A stretch of 64,000 bases of DNA from Casuarius casuarius (Eukaryota; Chordata; Aves; Casuariiformes; Casuariidae). Location: positions 945,959-1,009,958 of the forward strand of contig PTFA01000302.1 in assembly GCA_003342895.1 (NCBI GenBank), read 5' to 3'. Below the pieces are notes generated by a model. It was not told the DNA's origin. It saw nothing but the letters and a program-made list of their open reading frames with translations, and ran no database searches. The position numbers and the translations under genes were made by a program. Position 1 is the first letter of the stretch, and each line of letters begins with the position of its first letter. Below, piece by piece: positions 14,801-28,303 of this stretch.

Positions 14801-15944
14801 TGAAATCTCTTTTTGGTATCTGTCTAATTGAGTTACATAACTCAGAGCAATAGCTTATCTATAGCTTGAAGTTTTCTCCTTCCTTCCACTTTACCCTGAG
14901 AAGTTCTCCTCCGTTTTTTTCTGGCTCTATCAATTGTCCAAACAAACTTTGGCTCATTTGTTTCTGTCACGTGAACACATGTGTATGTGTTCCTGGTATA
15001 GAAGCCACCAGAAAAAACCTTTTGTTAAATTACATCATTACTCTCCATCTCTAACACACTGCAGTATCAGCTTTTCTCCAAGAGACAAAAATTGTATCAG
15101 CTCCTTTTTATACAGGTAGAATTACTTCCTAGTTTTATCTCCTTTAAATGCTGAGCAAAATGACTAATACTCCGCAACATAAGGCAATCATACTGACTTC
15201 AGAGTACCTACTTTTGTTCAAAGAGTACTGAACTGGAACTAAATATGGCCAGAGCCTGAATCACATTTTGCCAATGGGCTTATAATGGTTAATAATGGTT
15301 ATAAATCAAAATAAAAAGTGGGACTTCTCTAAAATTAAAGGCTTTCAACTTTTTGATTATATATTTACAGTATGGCCCTAGTCTGAAAATGCAAAGCATC
15401 TGTGTTCCCTTGGGGCAGTGAAGTAAACTCTGTCGTGCTTAACGGGCCACTGGATGGCACTAGCATCCAAAATATCGCCACCAGCCTAACATTTCTTAGG
15501 CCGCAAAAAACAACCAGGGCCCTTGGAAGAACACTCAACAGCAGCCCCTTGGCAGCCTGCAACACCTCTTCCATCCCTGCCAAAACTGCACAGGTTAAAG
15601 GAAAAGTGAGCTGAAACGCTGCATGATATGTCACCTCACTGTTTGTTATAGTTGCATCCCAAGAACTTCAGCTGCACTGAATCTCTTTCAGGATTTGTAG
15701 CCATGATGTTGAATTTGAAAAACCATTTAAGAACTGAATCAATTCTGCTATCTGTTAGGTGGATGCAGCTCTCTATGCAATGGATTATGAGAGGGTGAAT
15801 AAATGAAAGTAAAATGTGACTATCTTCTTTCAAATCATGCATTAAAAATGGTCTAACTGCTCCTGCTATGCTAGTACTTGCATCAAACCTTGAAGTTTTT
15901 GTACGCAAATATCACATTTGAATCTGGTTGAAATTATGCCGGAC

Positions 15945-16015
15945 TAAAGTCAGTGAAGCAGCTTGCTATTACCAGTGCATCCAGTGGAGCTGATGGAGTT
16001 GCTCACAGCAAACAT
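15945..16015. repeat. Possible ancient sauropsid interspersed repeat fragment
   Basis: The order of words (aaagtcagtgaagcagctt, then taccagtgcatccagtggag) resembles the common sauropsid repeat built around AAGTCAATGG and TTACACCAG words. The copy is very diverged and its ends are not defined. Confidence 0.3.
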
Positions 16016-16989
16016 GCTCGGTAATATTTGAAGAATCAGACTCTATATTTTTATCGTGGTATTTTGCCTTTAAAGAGGTGCCTGTTGTCTGACTCAGATT
16101 TGTCCTTTACTTGGGGATAAAATGGAAAAGTGGATTTTTTTTTATTGTTTTTTATCAACACTGAGATACCCTGGAGACTGTAGGTTTGAGACATATATCT
16201 TGAATGATCAACATAGCATCTCTAGGTGGCTGGTGGAAGTCATTTTAAATGTTAAGTCTATGGAGCTGTTGTGGCAGACCAGAAAACTTGCTTTAGTTGG
16301 CCAAGAGACTGGGGTCTCTGCCAACTGCTTAAAGTGCTGGGAGAAATCCATTTTTTCCAACGAAATTGCAAGCCAGTTAGTAATCACACCACTCTTTTGT
16401 ACCCCCTCATATGGACTAATTCTTCACTTCATATGACAAACAGGGAAAGTTGCCTCACATTTAGTGTTCTCAGTGTAGATGTTAAGTCTAAGTGAACGAC
16501 ACATTTCGAAGTGGGAACCCATCTTCCAGCAACTACTTTTCCCATTAAGAGCCAACTGTAGGGGGAAAAGAAGAAGGAAGAAAGGGTGAAAGAAAAGGGA
16601 GGTAAATAACAGTTGAAGCAGACAACACAGCTCTGTTTCTGAGTGTAAATGAAACAGCTGCTTTACAGCTGTACTGTATTCCCTTAGAAGGTAAGGCATT
16701 AGGGAAAATGAGAATGCAGTCATGCTTTTGTTACCATTGGAATGGTACAACAGTCTAAATTGCCTGCCCATAAAAATAATAAAAAGCCTATCAGCTGCCC
16801 ACAACCTTGGTAGTTCTGAGACAGGCTGTCGTGTAGGAGATGGTAGGTAGATGGCCACTTTACTTCCAAGTTATCCACAGGCTCCTGAGAGGGAAGAACA
16901 GCCAGGATACTGACATCAAGGACTATCCAGAAACATTTCAGATGAGGATTTGGAAGCAAAGACAAGGCTATTAGGGCCTGCTGCAAGAC

Positions 16990-17045
16990 TAACTGGGCAA
17001 ATGGAAAGCTTCCCCCTGACTTTGGTGGGGCTTGAACCAAGTCCT
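16990..17045. repeat. Ancient sauropsid interspersed repeat fragment
   Basis: The segment around ctgactttggtggggcttg has the typical shape of sauropsid repeats that read AAGCTCCCATTGACTTCAGTGGGGCTTGG in less decayed copies. This resemblance is from memory; the family name cannot be fixed here. Confidence 0.4.
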
Positions 17046-18951
17046 CCTGTAGTTTTCTTAAATACACTATGCCAAAGCCTGGCTCTCTACTGTTTTCATC
17101 TCCTCCTCCTTCCCTTCCCACCTGAATGAGTAATTGCATGAGTCTCCAGCACACCGCACACTTGCCCCTCTCTCTCTTTTCCTGGCCCACACGTTGATGT
17201 CAGTGCCTGTATTTGTTGCTTCCTCCTTCCTACAATTATAATCAGAATTCACTGGGAAAAGATGTGGTGATTATCTGTTATAAAGCTTTTAATAATAAGT
17301 ACCCTGTTGTTTGTCTACCCCACTTAAAGATGCTCTTGTGCATTTGTATAAGTCACTCTGGCTTCTCCGAGATAGCTGTTTACATGCTGTTCTAAACAGA
17401 GCTATGTTCTATAAACTGCGGTGACACCAAACCTACAAGAAAGCTCCCAGTGCATGTGTATCACTGTCTGAGGCAACAAATGAAAAATAGTAATATTTAT
17501 TGAAGAGGAACTATATGTGAAACACAAATATTGCTTCTACTGTAACAGAAGCAGCAGAGAAATTTAAACTTCTGTGTCAGAAGAATTTCCTGAAGTCACT
17601 CCTTTAAGGAGCTCTTTAGCACTATTCCTGCTGTGACATAGTTGTCTCTCTAACTGGGTTCAAATAGGACAAAGTCCAACAGCTAAAAAAATTGAAAAGT
17701 GCAGCTTTGAAACTCAAGAATGTAATTTTTTTCCCACCAGGAGTATATCACAAGCCACTCTGAGTGCAGATGTCAACAGCTCCTTTGTTGCATTCCTCCC
17801 AGAAGACTCAAAGCTGGGAAAAGTCAAAAGCACCAACTTCCTCCTTCTGAAGTTATGCAAGAGCTTTTGAGATTTTGCTATTAGCAGTCTCATTTGCAAA
17901 CTATTTATTCTGAGGAACGTTCATTCCCCACATTAAGGTCAACCAGGGTTTTTCTTAATACAGTTGAGTGATTGCCATCTCTGCTGGGAGAGCTAGGAAG
18001 GAGACATGACTCCAGGATCTCACATGGGCAAGTACTGTAGAGGCAGCACAAAACCCAAACTTAATTCAGAGCTTTTTAGTGCTAAGGGGAGTTCATGTCA
18101 CTGAAGATGGATGATTGCCCTCTGATAATTTCCATACCCATAAGACTTGTCTCTAAGCCCCACTAAGCTTGTTGGAGAAATGTCTGGTTTTCCTTCCAAT
18201 AGGAAAAAATTACTCTTATGCTAATAAGAAGTTATGTATTTAAAAGATGAACTCAAAGGCTTTTTCCTCTGTGCCTTTCAGACTGCTATTGCTGTGTGTG
18301 CATCACATCATGTGATGGCAAAATTATGCAGGTAGTTTCTGTGGTTTCTACTGGAGACAGGCTTGGAGTCTTGCATCCATACAGAATTTTTAAACTAAGT
18401 TCATTGATTGCAGAATCAGCAAAAGCACTTATTTTCAGTTGTTTCACAAAGGGAAATGTATAGTGAGATCTCTTTAACTTAATTTCTCTGTGGCAAGGAA
18501 TTTAATTTATATGGTGGCTGGAAGGTTCTGCATGAGGGGAACGTATGGACAACATAGATAGCAGGGCTAGTGCCAGGCATGTGGGAGCTGAAGGGCTTGA
18601 ACTGCCCTGTAAGGTGATAGAAACAACATTTTTGGGGGGAATGTTATGTGAAGGAGATATCTGTGGATACGGAGGTGAGTATAAACACATGCTCTCTACC
18701 AGTGCATGAAACACATTTCCTTATAAATAGTGATAACCACAAACCTTTTTTTGCTACTCAGCCTGAGTCCTGTTCTTAAAAACAGCAAAAAACCCAGTGA
18801 AGCTAATGCAGATAAAGGGTACCTTTTTATCAACTATAACAAGCTTCCTCCACTGGTTCAGGTTTGCAAATAAATTCCAGCAATTCAACGACAAGTCTGT
18901 GGAACACTATCTTCCCTGTTTTCCAGGTGCTCATAATCAACCTAACTCTTG

Positions 18952-18983
18952 ACTAACCCCAGCTAACCTCAACTAACCCCAAC
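18952..18983. repeat. Degenerate CTAACC-type tandem cluster
   Basis: Three close copies of ctaacccc or ctaacct occur within 32 bp. The register is loose (10-12 bp), so it is not a true interstitial telomeric array. It could be a decayed one or a chance cluster. Confidence 0.4.
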
Positions 18984-21900
18984 TTCTGTTTGTAAGTTTT
19001 CTTGTTGGGGCAGTCTGAAATTTATGCTGCCTGAAGGTAATCATGAAGAGGAATGATTGATGCACACATCCCTTTCTAGCAACGCTTCCAACTCCGTTCT
19101 CTACACAGAGAAATGGATAGCATTCCCAGAGCAATGAAAGAAAATATTATTTCCTTTTATAGTTATCAAGCATGTCATGTCTGTTTTATCACTCTAAATT
19201 TTTATATGGGAACACGTGTTATCTGTAAAAAAAAAAAAAGACAGCTTCTTCAAAACAAAATTTGATAGAGATTTTCAAAACTACTAACTCAACAAATGCA
19301 GAACATGCTAGATATATTTTTCATGAGACTCATACGCTTGGGGACCTGAAGTCTCACCTCTCAAAGGAAAGGGCATTTAGGATCTATTTCTCAGTGGAGA
19401 TAAAGACATGGGCACATATCTGCTTTCCAAAGGACTGCTCTGCTGTAGGACATTACTACTCTCCATCTGCTTGTTACTGCTTTTTTGCCAGAAGCGACTT
19501 CTCTTACAGCAGAGCCAGCATAACACATCATATCAATGCTCTGCATCAATGCTTCTGATTAAAGTCAGCCATGTGAGTTTAAACAGAGGTAACAATGGGT
19601 TTTTGCTCCACTAGTTGTGTTGTGGAAGCAGTGACCTCTAACCAAGGGTGGGCCAGCACCTGGGTGTTATGACCTCCTCAGCTGCTGTAGCTGGGTCTGG
19701 AGCAGATGTCTGAAAACCTTGCTAAACCCTTTAGTTGCATTTGCATAACATGACTTCTCTTTCTAATACACAAGGTGTTCTTGAAAATAGTGATCCTATG
19801 CAGGTCTTTATTCAGTGTTTATTTACCTCAGTCAAGCACATCATTGACCCTACCACTCTTGAATAGGCATTTTCTGCATTTTGGTCTAGCTACAAAGATC
19901 TTAAAAGCCTGTATTATGTTTTTCCAATTAACTTAAAAAAAAAACAACCCTACTTTTTTTTATAATGCAGCTTCAGCATAGAGTACATGATCTGTAATCA
20001 GTATTTAAGAAATATCATAGTCTCCTGTACAGTATATGTATGTACTACAGTTCCTGGCATGCATTTCCTGTGAATCTGTATGACACAGGAAGATTGTATG
20101 GGCCTGCAATTTTCCATACCTCACTATCACTTCTTAGTGTTTGGACAGCGTATTCAGTTAACCCATGTCACAATGAGAAAATAACAGCATATGAGCTATT
20201 AGGTTCTACTTAATGTTCCTTGCAGAACCTGGTATCCTTCTGAAACAAGCCAAAGACCATAATCTGAAATGATGTTTATAAGAAAATATACTCTCTAATA
20301 CTTCAATAGTCTTAGCAGAAGAGGTACTTTAAGGATATTCAGCACAAAAACTGACTAGCCAAAATAAATATGAGGTCCTCTAAGTGTATTTGCATATTTT
20401 GTTCCCACAGGTAACATAAAATGGCATGTTTTCTATTTTTTAATGAATACTGCAGATTTAAAACAATCAACATTTCTTATCTCTTAATTCCAGTCTAAGC
20501 TACCAAATTTTACTTTCATTATACACTGAGTTTCATAAAAGACTGGATTTTCTAGACTGCATAATATGCATTCTTACGAGAAGTTAGTCCCTGTCTAACA
20601 GGAAAGCAAAATTGCATCAGAAAGGGACAAAAGTTCCAACCCATAATGTCACCAACACACAAAATATTGGATATTTCCACCTTTCTATGCCCTACTGAAC
20701 AATCACTCTTGGCTAGCCACTTTTTCATGGATCTCAGTCAACATACATTACTCTACTTTTACTGTCTGTTTTGGTTTCTGTGTCCCTCTGGGAGAGATAC
20801 GCTAAAGCAGACCTGCAAAACAAACAGGCCTGTGGGTGACATGCAGCCCAGAAAGCAAATTCTCTGTTTCACCACATTGTACTTGCACAGCATGGAAATT
20901 AGCTACGTGGCCATCTTGTATCAGGGACAGACAATGCAGAGCTATTAATCACAACACTTTATAGCTCAAGTGGGGGTCACTGTAGGAATTAAGTGTAAAA
21001 TTTTTACATTAAAGCTATTCTGCAAGTCATCTTTGTATTTCACATTGTCAGAATGTTTAACCAAATAGCAGTTAGAAATAAGAAACATTTTTTGTAAAAA
21101 CAAAATATTTAAACTGATTCAAATGAAAGATGAGATTTTACTTTTTATATAATGTCTTATTTTTCCTTTCTTTTTTGAAAGGACATCTTTGAAAACCTGT
21201 GGAGTGAGAGAGAGCTCTTGCCCCCTTACCATGTCTAATCATCAGACCATACATTTCAGTTCAAGAACACACATAAATTATATAGCCCTTTTTCCAAGCT
21301 GTGCAAAATAATGAAAGGAGTTGCAAAGAATAATTTACTCACTTTTCCATAAGTTCCTAGAAAGGACAAATAGCACTCATTTTTTCCACCCAGTTAGAAA
21401 ATCTTGTCTACCATACATTTTTCCACACAGAAGCATCCTTCTTCTCCATTTCCTGGCAGATCACTTGGCTGTTTGAGTATTTGTATCAAAGATTTTCTTG
21501 TCACGGTTTCTAAAATGCAGTCAGCCAGCTATGAATGGCAGTGACTTAATTGGATCAACATGAAAAGAAGCAACCCAAAACAGTCAAATTCACTCAGCTG
21601 TATGTTGTATGCTGCATCCCTTCTTGCTCCACTGTGGCTCAGGCTCTAACACCCAGCAGAGCTGCAGGCATGACTGAAAAACCTTTTGGGCACTGGCTCC
21701 CAGCATGTGGCGTGGGGGCAGCATGCCGTAACCACATGCCATCGCAACAGCTCATAAGGCTCTGCTCCATGATGCCTCTCTGCCCAGCACTCATAATCTG
21801 GTAGAGCTATTTGATAATTGCAGAAATGCTATGCTAGGAAAGAGAGTAAATACTAATATTTGCTAATGGGTGGCTAGAAATGGTTGCTGATGGCATGAGT

Positions 21901-24864
21901 TTTTAGACAAAAGTTATTTTGCATTAGGCAAGCTCTTGGACCAGCACTGTGAGTGTTTTTATTGAGATGGGGAGCCCAGTCTGGCTTTTGGACAGCAACC
22001 AGCTTGAAGAATAGGCAAAGTGTTTCTAAAGACTTTTTTAGGCTGCCCCTAGCATATCCTAAGATAGATGAGCAGACAGTTGCCTCGCTTCCCTGTGACA
22101 GATAATTAATAGGACCTGTCTAGCATTTAAGCACACAGGATCTCCATTCCCAATGGAGATTTAAGCCTGGTGTCCACTGTTTTCAACAAGAACAGAGAGC
22201 TGTAGGTCTGGGTAGAAATGCATACGCAAGAGGATGAGTTTCCCTTATTGCTCAAAGATGCCCAAATGTTTGGGCTTTGCAACACCTAGTTATACCCACT
22301 TCTAGTGAGGAAGGAGAACACTGAGGATGGCAATGCTAATTAAAAGTGTCAAATAATACCTCCTTCACTTGCTGGAGTAATATGTTGTCAAAGCAAAGGT
22401 GTCTTAGTCTTTGTAACTTTTGATTATTCAGATAAATTCTGATCTGTGCTCTTCTGCCATACCATCTCACCTCTGTTTACCTTGGATAAATCAAAATACC
22501 ATAATTTATGTCTATCTCTCTGCACTGCCAATGTAGCATGGCTTGCAGCACTCATCTTGTCCTACGGAAACTGGACAGCATCATATTTGATCAGACCACT
22601 CTGAGACATAGCATGTTTGAAAGTCAACTCAGTCTTCACATTTTGTTATTCTATATTACAGCAGTGCCCAGAGAACACTTAAAATTTCTGGTTACTGTCG
22701 GCAAGGCACTTCAGATAACAGCAGTTATCTGGAATTGATGGCTTCCACTACAATTTCTTGTACAGAACATGCTGCACTTTCCCAGAACCCTATTAAATGC
22801 CCTAAGATGAAATGGGCCCTGCAAACTCCAAGACAATTTACACTGGTATTTTATTCTGGTTTTAGATACAAGGGATGTTTTTTTTCTACAGGATATAAGA
22901 AAGCATTACATTCAGTCCCACCAGCTCCATCTCCCTTTCTAAACACACGTGTCATGCAGTGTTGTCATGGCTGCAAAGTTAGAAAACCTGCCTGTGCCAT
23001 TTAGCTTACTGTTCAAAATACTCTTTGATTGCAGAAGAGCTGAGGGTGAGGTGGCTTCTCATGGAGAAGAAGAATCTGTGCTCAATTAGGAAAGAGAAAA
23101 TTCTCCATGAACAGCATGAGAAAGGTATTCATTAACCTGGGCTGCTTCTGTGCATACACAAAGCTATCTAATTTGTTGCAGGAAACTATTATTTCTCCTG
23201 TGCTTCTATATTGCTCGAATGTCCTTGCATAGCCTACCAAAAAATGTCTTACGGAACCTTGGACAAACCAGCTGTTTTCCAAGTCATATCTGAAGCCACG
23301 TTATATTTCATTATGTTCAATCATTATTTTGAGAAGGAAAGGAAGAATGCATTCAACTTGTTACAAGGCGATAGATTAGAGCAAGGAGCAGAGTGCACGT
23401 CTCAGCTTAACAGCAGACTGTTTATTTTTAAAATCAGAATTATTGTCACCGTTTATTTGGTGGGCAATAGAAGTGAGTTTTGTGAGAAACTTTTGAATTA
23501 TTTTGAGGCAATAATGAAGGATATCAGTACTGGGCACTGCCATTTGTACCACAGTAATATCAAGAAGCCCCAGATGAGAAAACAGAATGTAAGATTTGGT
23601 TATATCAACTATCAGATTTCTGTGTGGAGGCACACAGTAATGTTTGCACTTATGTATCCTCCATCACTGCTACAATTCAATTATGCTGTTTTGTCCTGCA
23701 AAGGTTATGTTAAAGGATGGTCATCATGAAAGAAAGCTTATGCAAAGTGTAGCTGCAGGCCATCTGCCTAAACTTTGCATCTGTTCTCAGTGTGGGTCTC
23801 AAAGTGCAAGTTTCTGATACTTAAGTAAAACTTGCCTTGCTAGAAACAGATCTCATGCTCTGAAAACCTGCTGCTACTAGACTTGAATGTCACTGTGGAC
23901 TATGCACAGGCAAAACAGCAAATAGCATGGCGACTAGCTCTGCTTTGCCAATTCTTGTGATTTTATAGCATGTTTCACAACGTCTATTTTTCTTAAAACC
24001 TCACGTATAAAGTTATGTGACTACATGGGAATCTCTTGTTAACCAGCAGGAATGAACCCTCCTCTTGTTCTGTACCATAGACTCTGTCATATTTTTTCTC
24101 CCTCAAGTGGTGGTAACATTATGATTCTACAGTTCTAGCTGGGCATTTTGGTGTCCATCAAATAGCAGTCAGATCATTTCCATCAGATGCCGGCTTATTT
24201 TCTAAATGAATAATATCTTTGCTACCAACCTGAGATGAGTCAGTAGTACATTGTCATCAGAAAACAGGCTGAGTTTAAAGCACTAGAGTTGCCAAGTAAG
24301 TGGCTGAAGGTAAATTAAAATTTAACTCCACTCAAATCTATGTATTTTTGTTTTTCAGCTGTCCATAACATTTCTACAATTCTTTTGTATCAGGTAACAA
24401 TCAAAAGTGAAGACAGTAGCTCCTGGAAAATTTCCCCTCCCTTCTCATTTTCTATAACCATGAACTACTTTAAGCACTATTTATGATCACAACAGTGAGT
24501 TTGCCTAGAATTTCCCTCTGGAATAATTTACTCTTAAATGTGATGCAAAAAAAGATTTAGCTGGTAATTGCTATGGATGGTTCTCATCTAAAACACATGT
24601 TGTAGCTGACTCTCCAAAACCAGAGTGGTCCAAACAGACTGGATTACAGGAAAAAAGAGTTATTGGCGTGTAAATACAAGAAGAAAACATCTTATTTATC
24701 CTCTTTAACAGGAAAACTGAAAGAATCAGTTTCAAATGCTGATCTGAGAAGCACAAATGTAAGCTTTGAGTGAAAAAAGATTCAGGAAAAGAGATAAAAC
24801 GCAGTCTTGGAATTTGCATGCACAGACATCAAACAGCACAAAAAAAAGAGGCCTGGAAGGGATA

Positions 24865-25046
24865 GGTGGGTCCAAGCTGCTGCATGTTGCAACAGGTTTG
24901 CCTCACTATAGGAAAACATGCTTAGAAGCAAAGGAAAAGGAAAAGAAACATATGCAAGTACAAATTTCTTTTCCTACCTTTGTTTCTAGGCTTTATTTCC
25001 TATACTGAGGCAAACCTGTTGCAACATGCAACAGACGGGACCCACC
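24865..25046. repeat. Long near-perfect hairpin (inverted repeat), about 84-bp arms
   Basis: The left arm is 24865-24948, the right arm 24965-25046, and the loop is only 16 nt. The arms pair without gaps over their outer halves: 9 bp perfect at the ends (ggtgggtcc), a 7-bp imperfect patch, then 25 bp perfect (24881-24905 with 25006-25030). The inner halves pair with a few mismatches and one 2-nt gap. Overall identity between arms is about 85%. No open frame or known family explains it, and I found no clear target-site duplication. It could be a foldback/MITE-type element, a quasi-palindrome made by replication template switching, or a transcribed hairpin (miRNA-like or editing substrate). The structure is read directly; the origin is inference. 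Confidence 0.9.
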
Positions 25047-26093
25047 CAACAGGAGCTTATTATAAAAACACATTCAGAGGTATATCATAAACATATAACA
25101 CTCCCTACCCCCAAACAACAACAAGGGTGCTACAACAGAGACTGTATTTTCAAGGATGCATCTTTCATTGAAATCTTTCCTTATTGTATGCTGTATGCTG
25201 AGTTCTTCTGAAAATCTGCCCAAAAGTATGCATTGTGTGAAAAAACTGCAAGCAGCTGAATGGTGGGGGGGATGCGAAGAAAAAAAACAAGCAGTAAAGA
25301 GTGACATTAAAAATGTGGATGAACTTGCATGAAGCGTATGAGAGAGGAGCCATACAAGCTACTCATTTTCCTTCTCAAAGAGAAGGAGAAAGAAAGCATG
25401 GTACTGAACATTAGATTTTTCTATAGCAACTATCTTTTGGCCAGAGTACATTGATACTCAGTGTTTTCTGTAGTGCATCAAGCTGGGCCCTAAGTGGAAT
25501 CCAAATATATTAGTCTCTGATACATTTGAATCATCAGGCAATATATGCAAGAGATGACTTTCCTTGTCTCCATCGTGGCCAGTTGCTATGCTGGAACACA
25601 GCATGAGACTCCTACACTGGTTAATTCAAAATATATAAGAAGTAAAGAAGAGATAATTGAAAAAAAAATCTAATCAGATCACTCTGATAATGAAACAAGG
25701 CACAAGAAAGGCAAACACAAGTTCTATCACAACCATAAATAGTTTAACACTGTATGCTTGATAATGACATGCAAAGTATGGGCAAAAATTTAGATCTGCA
25801 TGAACTCATTACAGAGGGAAAAGGTTTAGAAATACTCTCCTAAACAAACTGCTAATGGGCTAGCATGTTCTGGTGCAATGTAGCATTCAGTGAGAATGGC
25901 AATAATATATCTATCTTCTGCTTACAACAATGCTCTCAATACCTTTGAGACATAATTCTTCATTTCTGATGTATCTTACACAATTTTTACCAACAAATTC
26001 TGCCATAATGATCTTTCTTTCAGCCTTATGCTGAATAACTGACGTTCAGAGAAGATATAAATACTAACAAAATATGACTCTTCTACCATGGTG

Positions 26094-26115
26094 CCTCACA
26101 TTGCTTAATGTGAGG
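26094..26115. repeat. Perfect 9-bp stem with 4-nt loop
   Basis: cctcacatt (26094-26102) and aatgtgagg (26107-26115) are exact reverse complements around gctt. A compact hairpin, probably incidental. Confidence 0.5.
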
Positions 26116-28230
26116 ATGCATCTTTGTTAGAGTAACTAGCTGGCTGATAGTCCTGATAACTGGCAGTAGTGGAAAAGGCTCTCTTCCTTCCAAAATGCAT
26201 GTGAGGAAACTGGCACCAACCCTTTCACCCTTTTGGCTTTCCTCTTTGAAACCTGACTGCTTTAAAAAACTCAGAATTTCCCACCACCTGTCCAAAATCA
26301 CAGCTTGAAAGGCAGAGACAAAAATGATCCATTTCACTGTTACAATTCTGAAAATACAAGCCCCAAGGAAGAAGTTATGTGATTTGTAATGTCTTGGACA
26401 GAATTGTTCTGTGTTGCTAGAAGTATTTCCATCTATGCTTCTCTTTCCTAAAACCATTCTATGAGTTCAGAGCCTAAATGATTTTGCTTTCTAAGGGCTA
26501 TTACTTGTCCAGTGAGATAATCTTTGGATGAGCCTGCGAATTAAACCAGAACAAGAGGGAAAGTGGATACATGCACAGCTCTAGTTACTGCAGAGAAGAA
26601 AAAGCAAGTTATTTATTTCCTAGCTGAATCATGCTTGATTTTGAAGAGACACACCTGTTTTGTTTCCAGTCTTAGAAATAAGGAAAAAGCATGAGGTATT
26701 ACAGGGGCAACGCTACATGATGTATTCTGTGCATTTGTGTATCAGCTTCTAAACACTGTCTGTCCCTCTTTGCAAAGGTGGTAACAAAACCTATACCTAT
26801 ATTCTGCAAATTAAAGGAGCACATCTATAACAGTGCTGTGCATTATCTGATTAAAAGGGGGAACCACAAGGTGAACAGGACTGGATCCGCTTTCCTATCC
26901 TGGCTTCAGATGCCTCTGTATCAGAGTCAGGAGGTAGACATTCAAAAAAAATCCTAGTCCTGAAACCCCTCTTAGGGATTTCTGAAAGTGCATTGATAAG
27001 GCTGCTTGTGCACAGAAAAATGATAAAAAGGGAAACTGGTGAGTGAATTGATGGCCCACTCTGTAATCAATGTTGAAGAACAGCACTCTAGCACATTTGA
27101 AAGATGAAGAATATTGTTTTCTCTGATTTCAGCTATTAAAATGTCAAAAAAGTCTGCAGAAGAAGCTCTGCAGAAGGCTTTGAAGGGTCAGAACATCCTG
27201 CAGGCAATAAACCAGTTAAGAAGACCCCTGTGCTCTTGTGGAGTCGCTCTATGTTGGTAACAGAAGCATTTCAGTCAACTGTGGGTCTCAGAGCAGGGTG
27301 GGAGCCTCTGAATGGAGCAGGGAGACAGCTGCAGTTAATGAGGACATGATCTGTGGGGTATCCTGCTAATGTGACAGTCGAAAGAGCTCCATACAGGGTT
27401 CAGCTTGCTGCACGTCCCCAGGTAAATCGTTTCACCCTTCTGTGCTCATTTCACATCTCTCCCTGGCCCCTATTCGGCTGGAGGCTGATGTTCTGCATGT
27501 GCTCGCTATTGTGCTAGCACAATGGGGCTTAGAGCTCAGCTGGCACTGCTCTAATGCCAATAATGAACAATAGAGATTTCTTCTGCCCATTGCCAGAACA
27601 GAAAGAAAAACACCCCGAAAACACTCAGAAGGTACATAATGGGGTTTCCTTTGCCTTCCTTGTAGTGTCAAGTTTCATGGACTGCTGAAGACAGAATAAT
27701 AAAGATCAGGAAAGCACTTGTGTCTGAAGCCACATCTTCAAAGCACCATTCAGATATGAGGGAGGTGTTTTTCACATCTTTCCTGTGCAACAGTAAATAT
27801 CACAAACCCCATTTCTTACAGACAGAGAGGGACACAAGTTTAAGTGGCATGAATAAAACCATGGAACAATTCAGTGACAAAACAAAAATTGAATCTATAG
27901 AGCTTTTCTTTTCTCCTTTGTGCTTTTTCGCATGGCCAATGGTCTGATCTCCAGTGGCATGTCCTCTGTTCCTTCTGACTGAATAGATTTGCTTCTTTCC
28001 TTCTTCCTTCTATCTCTTTTGCATAGGAGGAAAAGAAACAATTTAACATTGATTGACTGAATTTTTAATAGCACAAAGGCCAAAAATGAGATCGATGTTC
28101 AAAAAGACAAGTAGGTACAGTTCCCCCCCCCCCATCAAAATATATGAAACTTGTGAAACTGGTCAGATACCTCAGGAAAATCCTTGAATTCTCACCTATA
28201 AAGTATTCTAACTCTCCTCAGGTAAAAGCA

Positions 28231-28303
28231 TTTCAATGAACACCTGACTTGCCATAATACGGATTTGTTTTAGATGTCTGGCAGATGTAAAAGCCAGATG
28301 CAC
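28231..28303 (+). repeat. Direct repeat copy 1 (73 bp)
   Basis: This segment aligns without gaps to 28856-28927, with about 77% identity (17 mismatches in 73). Shared blocks include ggatttgtttt and aaaagccagatg. The pair suggests either two insertions of one unnamed repeat or an old local duplication. Confidence 0.75.

Larger units (their letters stand above)
11670..24864. other. Unique non-coding sequence, no gene seen
   Basis: The longest frames (16720-17190 minus, 16424-16858 minus, 23211-23729 plus) have no domain I recognise and lengths expected by chance; the 23211 frame starts at TTG, not ATG. Ancient-repeat fragments occur near 15.95 and 17.0 kb. A degenerate CTAACC-type cluster lies at 18.95 kb. 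The rest shows no recognisable feature. Confidence 0.6.

Noticed and set aside
16720..17190. 156-codon frame, minus strand
   Set aside because: No domain. It covers an ancient-repeat fragment at 17.0 kb and overlaps another chance frame.
18952..18983. Interstitial telomere repeat
   Set aside because: Only three irregular CTAACC-type words with no regular 6-bp register. Listed only as a degenerate cluster.
23211..23729. 172-codon frame, plus strand
   Set aside because: It starts at TTG, has no domain, and the opposite strand is also open over part of it. Chance length.
28121..28133. C-run as a possible G-quadruplex
   Set aside because: A single homopolymer run of C without further G/C tracts nearby; simple low complexity.
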